The notes below the pieces were generated by a model, which searched no databases, was not told the origin of the DNA, and worked only from the letters and a program-made list of their open reading frames with translations. This document shows positions 1-7,270 of a DNA stretch of 64,000 bases, one piece after another. Origin of the DNA: Fusobacterium ulcerans. GTDB taxonomy: Bacteria > Fusobacteriota > Fusobacteriia > Fusobacteriales > Fusobacteriaceae. The DNA lies in assembly GCF_003019675.1 (NCBI RefSeq), contig NZ_CP028105.1:2806282-2870281 (forward strand), written 5' to 3'. Every line of letters starts with the position of its first letter. The first letter of the stretch is position 1. A program made the translations under genes and the position numbers.

Positions 1-9
1 TTTAGCCAT
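1..9 (-). CDS. Start of an unidentified gene leaving the window
   Basis: Read on the minus strand, positions 9 to 1 give ATG GCT AAA (Met-Ala-Lys). A GGGAGG ribosome site lies about 6 bases upstream (complement of positions 15-20). Only three codons are inside the window, so no product can be named. Confidence 0.5.
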
Positions 10-212
10 AAATCCTCCCTTGATATATTGAATCAGAAATAAAAAACAGCAATTTTTCTCTTAATACTCTATGAAATGATGAATATTTAAATGATCTTTT
101 ATTTTATATTATAACATAAAATAATTAGGGAATTAAATAATTATTATAAAATAAAGGAAAGGGAAAACCAGCCTAGAATTATATAGTAACTAAAAATATG
201 GAGGCGGAAGTT

Positions 213-485
213 ATGAAAAAAGTAAAAGAGGATTTAAATGAAGTTAAAGAAGCAATAAAAAAGACTAAAGACGATTTAAAAGAGGTAACTAAAGAAAAAG
301 CTCATGAAAAGAAAAAAGATATAAAAGAAAAAGCTGATTATTTAAAAGAGGATATAAAAAACACTGCTAAAGAGGTCAAAGAGGATATAAAAGAAAAAAC
401 TAAAAAAGCAAAAGATACTGTAAAAGAAAAAGTAGAAAAGGATAAAGAAAAATTAAAAGAAATAAAAGAAGTTATAAAAAAATAG
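213..485 (+). CDS. Lys/Glu-rich helical repeat protein (90 aa), unknown function
   Basis: This is a small, highly charged protein made almost entirely of Lys, Glu, Asp and small residues. Spaced motifs such as VKEDLNEVKEAIK, LKEDIKNTAKEVKEDIKEK and VKEKVEK recur and suggest an amphipathic helix or coiled coil. There is no signal peptide or membrane segment. An in-frame ATG at 198 also exists, but the GGAGG just after it (199-203) is correctly placed as the ribosome site for the ATG at 213, so I start there. It resembles LEA/YtxH-type low-complexity stress proteins only in composition. It stands alone and is followed by a terminator hairpin at 496-527. Confidence 0.75.
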   Translation: MKKVKEDLNEVKEAIKKTKDDLKEVTKEKAHEKKKDIKEKADYLKEDIKNTAKEVKEDIKEKTKKAKDTVKEKVEKDKEKLKEIKEVIKK

Positions 486-495
486 TACGAAAAAG

Positions 496-527
496 AAAAG
501 AGCTTCAATTTAATGAGGCTCTTTTGT
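496..527. terminator. Probable bidirectional terminator
   Basis: The arms AAAAGAGC (496-503) and GCTCTTTT (518-525) form a hairpin with a T-run on either strand. It lies between the plus-strand gene ending at 485 and the minus-strand operon ending at 540, so it can serve both. Confidence 0.7.
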
Positions 528-539
528 ATTTAGCATATT

Positions 540-653
540 TTACATATCATAATCTTTTTTATTACTCTTATACTGCTTATAAATAAAAAATATACCTATA
601 AATAAGATAAGAAAAACTATTACAAAAGATAAAGTTAATAAAAGTATCCTCAC
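540..653 (-). CDS. Small single-span membrane protein (37 aa)
   Basis: Read on the minus strand from a GTG at 653, the frame encodes 37 residues to a TAA at 540-542. The start MRILLLTLSFVIVF leads into one long hydrophobic span, then a charged tail YKQYKSNKKDYDM. A textbook AAGGAGG lies five bases upstream of the GTG (complement of 659-665), which is strong evidence for translation of such a short frame. It follows the 204-aa membrane protein gene by 25 bases and is probably the last gene of that minus-strand operon. The layout suggests a type I (N-out or N-in unresolved) small membrane protein. Function is unknown. Confidence 0.6.
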   Translation of the reverse strand: MRILLLTLSFVIVFLILFIGIFFIYKQYKSNKKDYDM

Positions 654-678
654 AAATACCTCCTTATAAATGAACATT

Positions 679-1293
679 CTAATTATACCTTACTGTATCT
701 CTATACCATTCTTTTTGTTTTTTATATTCTTTTGAAAGAAAGCCTTTGCTTACTTTTATTTGAGGGGAGTTAGAGAGTATTTTTCTTAGCAGTCCTTCAA
801 ATAAATGAATTTTATTATATTCTAATAAAATTTTAACTTTTTTACCATCAATTTTATAAAGGTATACCATTAAAGAATTTCTGTATCTTTGAATTATTTT
901 ATGAGTATGTATCCATATTACTGAATTAATATCCAGCCTTTCAAGTGAAAATCCTCTGTTAATTATAAGAATATTATCTCGAAGCAGTAAAGGGAGAGAA
1001 TAAATACTAAAATTAAGAGAAAGATTTTTCTCCTCCTCAGTGAGAAGAGATTCAAAAGCATCTTGATTTTTCCAGATGGATTTCCATGCAAAAAACCAGA
1101 TAATACAAGCAAAGAAAACAACTACTGTAATAATAGAAACAGCCAAAATAGCATCTCTTCTTCTTGCTGGACCAACAAGCTCTACAGGAAATCTAGTAGC
1201 TTCTTTATAGAGAACAGCAGCAAAGAATATATTAATACTCAGCAAAATTCCCCATACTGAAAATAGAGATAAATATTTTATTTTATTTTTCAT
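679..1293 (-). CDS. Membrane protein with cytosolic C-terminal domain (204 aa), unknown
   Basis: Two hydrophobic spans are visible, at about residues 8-28 and 48-70. They are joined by a short loop containing RRRDA and followed by a soluble domain of about 130 residues. That domain reads as beta strands (NILIINRGFSLERLDI, VIWIHTHKI) with a final helix, which is reminiscent of PH-like domains found after two membrane spans, but I cannot assign a family securely. AAGGAG precedes the ATG. The gene is 15 bases downstream of the 246-aa gene and almost certainly co-transcribed with it and with the 37-aa gene. Confidence 0.75.
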   Translation of the reverse strand: MKNKIKYLSLFSVWGILLSINIFFAAVLYKEATRFPVELVGPARRRDAILAVSIITVVVFFACIIWFFAWKSIWKNQDAFESLLTEEEKNLSLNFSIYSLPLLLRDNILIINRGFSLERLDINSVIWIHTHKIIQRYRNSLMVYLYKIDGKKVKILLEYNKIHLFEGLLRKILSNSPQIKVSKGFLSKEYKKQKEWYRDTVRYN

Positions 1294-1308
1294 AAAATTA
1301 TTCTCCTT

Positions 1309-2049
1309 TTATCTAAAATCACTCTCTTTTGGAATATTTCCTTCTGCTATTATAGATTCAAATTTTTCAACTGCATTCTCAACTGCTTCATCATTTTCTA
1401 AATTCAATGCTTCATCCAGCAGGACTCTAAATACATTTTCAAGTTGATAATCATAATAGTCATATTCATTAGTCCATTCTGCTAATCCCTTCAAAAATTC
1501 ATCTAAGTTGCCATCTTTTTTTAGGTTTTCAGTAAGCTTTTCTGCATCATCTATTGTGAATATTTCAAGATTATGCTGACTGTGAACAAAGCTGTGAGCA
1601 TACAAAAGTGGATATATTACTTTGCTCCAGCCATATTTTTTTATTATACGAGCAAAACTTTCTTCAAAATAACTTGGTTCTTCATGATCTGGGTTTGTAC
1701 TTTGAAATAATTCTGCATAGAGAAGTACATCTTTTTCATTAACCAGTGCCAGTTCTGTTGCAAAAAATGAACCACCAGCAGATTCTCCATCTAATGAAAC
1801 TTCATCTTCTGGACTATTGAGGTTTATTAGTTTTCCTACTATTTTACGCATTAATGGATGAAGTTCTGGATATTTTACAGCTTGTTTAGCAAAATATTCC
1901 TCAATCACTCCTATAGAGTCATCTTCATTTTCAAAATCTTCCCATAAGATATCAAAATACCAGTTGTAATCATCTTGCTCTGACTTATCAATTCCTTTTG
2001 ATATTGCTTTTAGTTTCTTTTCAAGCCATTCTTTTGTGAGTTTTGCCAT
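1309..2049 (-). CDS. Acidic cytosolic protein (246 aa), unknown
   Basis: This is an acidic, helix-rich protein without signal peptide or membrane span; Asp/Glu-rich stretches occur throughout (for example WEDFENEDDS and WTNEYDYYDYQ). The frame is open back to 2097, but AAGGAGG sits just upstream of the ATG at 2047-2049, giving MAKLTKEWLEKKL as the correct N-terminus. It is the first gene of a minus-strand operon with the membrane protein at 679-1293. I recognise no catalytic motif. The composition and helical repeats would suit a protein-binding scaffold or immunity-type protein, but that is a guess. Confidence 0.75.
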   Translation of the reverse strand: MAKLTKEWLEKKLKAISKGIDKSEQDDYNWYFDILWEDFENEDDSIGVIEEYFAKQAVKYPELHPLMRKIVGKLINLNSPEDEVSLDGESAGGSFFATELALVNEKDVLLYAELFQSTNPDHEEPSYFEESFARIIKKYGWSKVIYPLLYAHSFVHSQHNLEIFTIDDAEKLTENLKKDGNLDEFLKGLAEWTNEYDYYDYQLENVFRVLLDEALNLENDEAVENAVEKFESIIAEGNIPKESDFR

Positions 2050-2259
2050 TATAAATCCTCCTTGTAGTAGCAATGTTGTTATAGATAATAGTATCATTTA
2101 TCTTAATTGCATACAAGAAAGTAGTACTTGCTTTTTGTCAATTAGCAGTTGATAAAAAATAGAAGGAAATTAATATCAACAATATAACATAAAACCTCTA
2201 TATTTTATATTTATAATATAAAAAGTATAAAATAGTTAAATGGTATTATGGAGGGAAGT

Positions 2260-2595
2260 ATGAGAAATAAACAGGATATTTTAAATTTGGAAAAAGAAAT
2301 AATAGAGAAAAAATCTTTGCCTTATTCGAGAGATGAAGCAAGAAAAGAACTTTTGGTAAGTAAATGTTTTAGAATTAGCAAAAATCATAAAAATTTTGAG
2401 TTTAATATTTTAAATATAGGAAAATTTAAAGGAAAAATGGAAGATTTAGTAGAAAAAATTAATAATTCTAATTTAACAATGTTAAAGACAAAATCTTGGA
2501 CAGAAGTTGGAGCTTATTCTATCAGCCATCCTAATTTAATAAAGCTGAATGAAAATCATGAAGTATTTAAAATATTGAAACATTTCGAAGTATAG
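2260..2595 (+). CDS. Hypothetical protein (111 aa)
   Basis: The frame is open from 2248, but GGAGG at 2250-2254 is the ribosome site for ATG 2260 (MRNKQDILNLEKE), so the short extension is rejected. The N-terminal third is helical and charged. The rest has alternating hydrophobic residues (FEFNILNIGKFKG) suggesting a small alpha/beta fold. No signal peptide, membrane span or catalytic motif is visible. It stands alone on the plus strand, divergent from the minus-strand operon. Confidence 0.65.
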   Translation: MRNKQDILNLEKEIIEKKSLPYSRDEARKELLVSKCFRISKNHKNFEFNILNIGKFKGKMEDLVEKINNSNLTMLKTKSWTEVGAYSISHPNLIKLNENHEVFKILKHFEV

Positions 2596-2675
2596 CAAAA
2601 AAGATATTCAAAATTATTTTTAAATATTTTTGTTATTAATAAAATTATAAACTTTGATAAAATCGTGGGGGAAGA

Positions 2676-2870
2676 ATGAAAAAAATAATTATGTTTCTTT
2701 TTATCATTTTAACAACTGTTTGTATTGCTGGACAACTTGTGTATATAACACCTAAAGGAAAGAAATATCATTCTACTAAAAATTGCAGAACTTTAGCAAG
2801 AAGTAAGGTTATTAAGGAAATAAAATTATCTGAAACAGGCAGAAGACAGCCTTGTAAAGTTTGCTACTAG
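2676..2870 (+). CDS. Exported small Cys/His protein (64 aa)
   Basis: An N-terminal signal peptide (MKKIIMFLFIILTTVCIAG) is followed by a compact domain with the pattern VYITPKGKKYH-x4-C ... PCKVC. This matches the short Cys/His motif often found at the C-terminus of secreted nucleases and alone in small exported proteins; the His and three Cys would suit one zinc ion (family knowledge). A GGGGGAAG ribosome site lies upstream. It is 12 bases before the lipoprotein gene at 2883 and probably in the same transcript. Biochemical role unknown. Confidence 0.75.
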   Translation: MKKIIMFLFIILTTVCIAGQLVYITPKGKKYHSTKNCRTLARSKVIKEIKLSETGRRQPCKVCY

Positions 2871-2882
2871 GGGAGGATTTAT

Positions 2883-3521
2883 ATGAGGAAAATAATTGTA
2901 TTAGGAGTATGCCTGATTTTATTATGCAGTTGTGTGAAAAAGAATAATTTATCAAGTAATGAAGAAAAGTTATTAAATGAAATAGGCTTTGATAAAGAGT
3001 TGATTGCAGAAGCAAAATCAATCATAAAAAGTGATTTTAAACAACTGCCGGCTATTGAGCAGGAAACAGGAGATATACTGAAAGATCAGTATTTTAATGG
3101 GATTTATTTTGAAAAGTATAATGATAAATATGTAAAGATAAAAGAAAAACTAGAGAAAAATAACTATAGAGTTTTTTTGTTTGAGATCAGCTATCCTGAA
3201 AAACATATTGCTGTAATAAAAGGAAATGATAAATTTGATGTTTTAAAATATAGAAGGACAGATGGGATTAATTATGGACTGCAAACAGAGGATATTATAA
3301 ATAAAATTTCAGAATGGGATAAGAAATATGGAGTAAATATAGTTGGATGTGGACGAGATTGGGTATGGATAGAACTTAATAAACTGCCAAAAGATTTAGA
3401 TATGTTTTCTGAAGAGGTATACGAATTCTGTCCTGATATAGTAGATCAGGGTGTAGGAGACATGAAAAAATTAAAAGATTCAATAAAAGTAAATAAAGAA
3501 TTGTTTTTATGGTGGGATTAA
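2883..3521 (+). CDS. Lipoprotein of unknown function (212 aa)
   Basis: The N-terminus MRKIIVLGVCLILLCSC is a type II signal peptide with the lipobox LLCSC, so the mature protein should be lipid-anchored at Cys17. The remaining sequence has mixed alpha/beta character, with YNDKYVKIKEKLEKNNYRVFLFE and a late GCGRDWVWIELNKLPKDL. I recognise no family. GGGGAGG precedes the ATG. Likely co-transcribed with the upstream exported Cys/His protein. A terminator-like hairpin follows at 3614. Confidence 0.75.
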   Translation: MRKIIVLGVCLILLCSCVKKNNLSSNEEKLLNEIGFDKELIAEAKSIIKSDFKQLPAIEQETGDILKDQYFNGIYFEKYNDKYVKIKEKLEKNNYRVFLFEISYPEKHIAVIKGNDKFDVLKYRRTDGINYGLQTEDIINKISEWDKKYGVNIVGCGRDWVWIELNKLPKDLDMFSEEVYEFCPDIVDQGVGDMKKLKDSIKVNKELFLWWD

Positions 3522-3613
3522 AGATAAAAATGTCATTAAAAATTATATATATTATGACAAACATTTAATATGTAAATATTTATAATTAGAATTTACTGGA
3601 ATAAAAATAAATG

Positions 3614-3666
3614 AAAAACTGACTAATTTAGAAGGAGGGAATTTTTCTCTATAAGTCAGTTTTTTT
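3614..3666 (+). terminator. Terminator with long loop
   Basis: AAAAACTGACT (from 3614) pairs with AGTCAGTTTTT (ending about 3665) across a loop of roughly 29 bases and runs into TTTTTT. It closes the lipoprotein transcript. Confidence 0.65.
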
Positions 3667-3725
3667 ATTTTCTAAGGATGAAAATTTGGATATTAAGCAA
3701 AAAAATATAAATTGTGACTGAAACT

Positions 3726-3843
3726 TTGTATACATTTTCAAAAAAAATCGTATACAAACACTTTTGCTCGATGTAAAAATTATAGTTTTTGTCATAATTA
3801 TAGACAGAACAATTTATATATGACGCTTATGGATTGTATACAA
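3726..3843. promoter_or_regulatory. Three GTATAC palindromic operator candidates
   Basis: TTGTATACAT (3726-3735), TCGTATACAA (3748-3757) and the perfect palindrome TTGTATACAA (3834-3843) share the core TNGTATACAN. Starts are 22 and 86 bases apart, close to 2 and 8 helical turns. They lie only upstream of the permease/amidohydrolase operon. Palindromes of this type are typical of GntR-family operators, but no regulator gene is adjacent. Confidence 0.5.
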
Positions 3844-3985
3844 ACGTTATATTTTTAATTACTAAAAAAATAGACTATAATCATATCAATACATAAAAAT
3901 TAAATATCTTTTAAACTTTAAAAAAGAAGGCCAATCTTATATTAAACTAGAAGATTAAAGTTTAAGAGAAGCAGGAGGATTAGGT

Positions 3986-5362
3986 ATGAGTACAAATGAG
4001 GCATCGGAATTAAAACGGGAAATTGGGGTATTTGGTGGAATTAGTATTATTGGTGGAATAATGATAGGGGCAGGAATATTTTATATAGGTTCTTATGTTC
4101 TTATGAGAGTTGGAATGAATATTGGATTAGCATTAATATGCTGGTTGATAGGTGGACTTATCAGTCTGATGGGTGGATTATGTTATGCTGAATTGGGAAG
4201 CATGATGCCTAAAGCTGGAGGAGCTACAGTATATTTGAATGAAGCATATCATCCAATAGTAGGATTTATGTCAGGAATGTCATCATGTTTGCTGGCTGGA
4301 CCCGGTTCAATAGCAGGACTTTCAATAGCACTTATTGCATCTTTTAGAACTTTTACTACTATAAGTGATGTTGGATTGAAAGCCTTGGCTGTAATGCTGA
4401 TAGTTTTTCTTACTGTGTGCAACTGTTATGGAGTAAAGAAAGCTTCTGTACTTCAAAATGTATCAATGGTAGCAAAACTAGTGCCTATTCTTTTGATAAT
4501 GATTTCAGCTCTGTTTATGGGAAATATTTTCCCAAATGTTTCATTATCTACAGTAAATGAAGCAGCTCAAAGTACAGGAAGAAGTGTTATCGGAATGATA
4601 GCTTTTGCTGTGGTAGCAACATTGTGGGCATATGATGGATGGCAGAATCTAAATGCTCTGGCAGAAGAAATAAAAGAACCTCAAAGAAATTTACCTCTAT
4701 CCCTTGCAATAGGTATTGGTGGAGTAATTATATTATATATGCTTTTTAACTTTTCTATATTCCGTGTTCTTCCAATGGAAGATATCAAGAATATGATAGC
4801 TAAAGGAGATTATTATTTAGGAACAGAAGTAGCAAGAAGAATATTTGGAAACACTGGAGCAGTAATAGTTGTTATAGGAATGATACTGGCTATCTTCGGT
4901 TCATTAAATGGATTGATACTGTCAGGACCGCGTGTATATTATGCTTTGGCAAAAGAGGGGCATTTCTTTAAAATGTTTTTAAATGTACATCCGGTTTATA
5001 AAGTTCCAACAAATGCAATTATAGCTCAGGGGATAGTTTCAATAACTCTTGTATTGTCACGTAATCTTGAACAATTAGCTACTTTGGTTGTATTTACTGG
5101 AATGATCTTTAAACTTCTGACTATATTATCAGTTGTAGTGTTCCGTAAAAAATATCCAAATATGGAGCGTCCATACAAGGTAATAGCTTATCCAGTAACT
5201 GTTATTATAACATCTCTGGTATTCTTGGGATTGATATTAAATAACCTTGCGAAAGATCCAGTAAACTCTATTTTAAGCTGTGCTGTTCAAATATTTGCAG
5301 TGGCTTTGTATATGTATTTTGATAGAAAAATAAAAAAAGAAAAAATGAATGAAGAGATATAA
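3986..5362 (+). CDS. APC-family amino acid/polyamine permease (458 aa)
   Basis: An integral membrane transporter with about 12 hydrophobic spans. The N-terminal GGISIIGGIMIGAGIF is the conserved unwound TM1 motif of the APC superfamily, followed by YAELGSMMPKAGGATVYLNEA (TM3 region) and WAYDGWQNLNALAEEIKEPQ (TM6 region), a pattern closest to the LAT/amino-acid exchanger branch. AGGAGG precedes the ATG. The next gene, an amidohydrolase, starts 29 bases downstream, so the pair probably imports and deacylates an amino-acid or amide substrate (inference). Substrate cannot be read from sequence. Three GTATAC palindromes upstream suggest substrate-responsive control. Confidence 0.9.
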   Translation: MSTNEASELKREIGVFGGISIIGGIMIGAGIFYIGSYVLMRVGMNIGLALICWLIGGLISLMGGLCYAELGSMMPKAGGATVYLNEAYHPIVGFMSGMSSCLLAGPGSIAGLSIALIASFRTFTTISDVGLKALAVMLIVFLTVCNCYGVKKASVLQNVSMVAKLVPILLIMISALFMGNIFPNVSLSTVNEAAQSTGRSVIGMIAFAVVATLWAYDGWQNLNALAEEIKEPQRNLPLSLAIGIGGVIILYMLFNFSIFRVLPMEDIKNMIAKGDYYLGTEVARRIFGNTGAVIVVIGMILAIFGSLNGLILSGPRVYYALAKEGHFFKMFLNVHPVYKVPTNAIIAQGIVSITLVLSRNLEQLATLVVFTGMIFKLLTILSVVVFRKKYPNMERPYKVIAYPVTVIITSLVFLGLILNNLAKDPVNSILSCAVQIFAVALYMYFDRKIKKEKMNEEI

Positions 5363-5391
5363 CATATATTTTCTAATATGAGGAGGCAAAA

Positions 5392-7020
5392 ATGGAAACA
5401 TTGTTTTATAATGCAAAAGTATATTTAGAAAGAGAAAAATTTGCTGAAGCTGTTTTGGTAAGAGATGGAATAATAGCAAAAATTGGAACAGGTGATGAGC
5501 TTTTAAAAGAAGCAGGTAAAGATTGTAAAAAAATAGATTGTCAGAAAAAAACAATAATTCCCGGACTGAATGATTCTCATATGCACTTATTGGTATTAGG
5601 AGAGTCTCTTCAGACAGTAAAGCTTACAAACAGCAAATCTATTGATGAAATAATAGAAAGATGCAGAAAATTTATAAAAGAGAATCCTGAATTATCAAAG
5701 AATGGAGTATTTGCTATAGGATGGAATCAGGATTTATTTGAAGGAGACAAGAGAATACCTAATAGACATGATGCAGATAAAATTTCTACAGAAATTCCAA
5801 TTATTTTGAGAAGAGTATGTGGACATCAAATGGTGTCAAATACAAAAGCAATAGAAATGCTGGGAATAGATGGAAGCTCTGAGCAGTATGAGGGAGGAAC
5901 ATTTGAGATAGGGGAAGATGGATATCCAAATGGAATATTTACTGAAAATGCCTGCCGTCACTTGAGAAAGGTTATTCCTGAATTTTCATTGGAAGATAGA
6001 GAAAGAATGGCTATTGAAGCTATGAAGCATGCTGTTTCTTTTGGAGTGACAAGTGTACAGAGTAATGACTTGGGAGCAGTTGTTTTAGGAGAAAAGGACA
6101 AATATTTTAAAATGTTCTGTAAAATATATGAAGAGGGAAAAGGACTCCTTCGTTACCATCATCAAATAACATTCCAGTCACCTGAAGAATTAAAAGAATA
6201 TGCAGAAAATGGAGAGCTTGTGAAAGGTAATTACCCAGAAGATTCATGGGTGACATTAGGACCATTGAAATTATTTAAAGATGGAAGTCTGGGAGCCAGA
6301 ACAGCAATGCTTGAAAATGATTATGCTGATGATCCTGGAAATCGTGGGGAAGAAAGATTCGATGAGAAATATATAGAAGATTTATGTAAAGCTGCTGATG
6401 AACACGGGATGCAGATAGTTACTCATGTAATAGGAGATGCAGCTACAAATAGTGTAATGAAAACATATGAGAAATTGATAAAAGATGGAAAAAATCCACT
6501 GCGTCATGCATTGATTCACTGTCAGATAACTAACAGGAAAATGCTTGAAAATATAGCTGAAAAAAATGTTTTGGTAATGTATCAGCCAATATTTTTAGAC
6601 TATGATATGCATATAGTAGAGTCAAGATGTGGAAAAGAACTTGCTTCAACATCTTATGCATTTAATACTTTGGATAAATTAGGCGGAAAAATTTCTTATG
6701 GAACAGACTGCCCAGTGGAAGGATGTAATCCTTTCCCAAATATATATTGTGCAGTAACTCGTAAAGATCTGAAAGGAAGCCCAGCAGAAGGATTCTATCC
6801 AGAGGAATGTGTAGATATATATACAGCTGTTGATGCCTATACTGAAGGAAGTGCTTATGCTGAATTTATGGAGAATAAAAAAGGAAGAATAAAAGAGGGA
6901 TTTTATGCAGATATGGTCATATTAGATAGAGATATATTTACAGTAAACCCACTTGAAATAAAAGATATTCAACCTCTATTGACTATGGTTGGTGGAAAAG
7001 TAGTATATGAAAAAAAATAG
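5392..7020 (+). CDS. YtcJ-like amidohydrolase (amidohydrolase 3 family, 542 aa)
   Basis: A cytosolic metal-dependent hydrolase of the amidohydrolase superfamily. Visible motifs in order: the N-terminal beta domain, DSHMHLLVLG (metal-binding HxH) near residue 63, LGPLKLFKDGSLGARTA near 285, VTHVIGDAA near 345, HALIHCQ, and GTDCPVEGCNPF near 437. These fit the YtcJ branch, whose known members hydrolyse N-substituted formamides and related amides. Length is normal for the family and nothing essential looks missing. AGGAGG precedes the ATG. It is translationally close to the APC permease and likely acts on the imported compound. Confidence 0.88.
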   Translation: METLFYNAKVYLEREKFAEAVLVRDGIIAKIGTGDELLKEAGKDCKKIDCQKKTIIPGLNDSHMHLLVLGESLQTVKLTNSKSIDEIIERCRKFIKENPELSKNGVFAIGWNQDLFEGDKRIPNRHDADKISTEIPIILRRVCGHQMVSNTKAIEMLGIDGSSEQYEGGTFEIGEDGYPNGIFTENACRHLRKVIPEFSLEDRERMAIEAMKHAVSFGVTSVQSNDLGAVVLGEKDKYFKMFCKIYEEGKGLLRYHHQITFQSPEELKEYAENGELVKGNYPEDSWVTLGPLKLFKDGSLGARTAMLENDYADDPGNRGEERFDEKYIEDLCKAADEHGMQIVTHVIGDAATNSVMKTYEKLIKDGKNPLRHALIHCQITNRKMLENIAEKNVLVMYQPIFLDYDMHIVESRCGKELASTSYAFNTLDKLGGKISYGTDCPVEGCNPFPNIYCAVTRKDLKGSPAEGFYPEECVDIYTAVDAYTEGSAYAEFMENKKGRIKEGFYADMVILDRDIFTVNPLEIKDIQPLLTMVGGKVVYEKK

Positions 7021-7106
7021 AATAAAAAAGAATAACCTATAAATTCAAATATAAATACAGTATTTAAAACTGTTAATTGTTGAATTGTTAAAAATTTAAT
7101 TTTAGG

Positions 7107-7168
7107 ATGCTCTCTTTTATAATAGACGGAATAATGAAAATTTGTCTATTGTGAAGGGAGCATTTTTT
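7107..7168 (+). terminator. Terminator after the amidohydrolase operon
   Basis: ATGCTCTC (7107-7114) plus AATAGAC (7121-7127) pair with GTCTATT (7144-7150) plus GGGAGCAT (7156-7163), giving a two-part stem followed by TTTTTT. Confidence 0.7.
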
Positions 7169-7189
7169 AACTTTAAAGAACTTATTAGT

Positions 7190-7218
7190 TTGTAATTACG
7201 AAAAAAATTTGTTATAAT
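7190..7218 (+). promoter_or_regulatory. Extended -10 promoter for the EAL gene
   Basis: TTGTAA (7190-7195), 17 bases, then TATAAT (7213-7218) with a preceding TGT (extended -10). It lies 53 bases upstream of the start codon at 7271. Confidence 0.6.
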
Positions 7219-7270
7219 GAAAACGTGATTCTATTGGTTCATATTTAAAAAAGAAATTGGAGGAAAGACT

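Larger units (their letters stand above)
3522..3985 (+). other. Intergenic regulatory region upstream of the APC permease
   Basis: This 464-base gap contains no convincing gene. It holds the terminator at 3614-3666, three GTATAC palindromes between 3726 and 3843, and a possible -10 TATAAT at 3876-3881. The matching -35 is weak, which would suit an activated promoter. AGGAGG precedes the permease start. Confidence 0.6.

Noticed and set aside
198-212. ATG at 198 as start of the Lys-rich protein
   Set aside because: The GGAGG at 199-203 overlaps this codon and is correctly spaced for the ATG at 213; the same logic rejects 2248 in favour of 2260.
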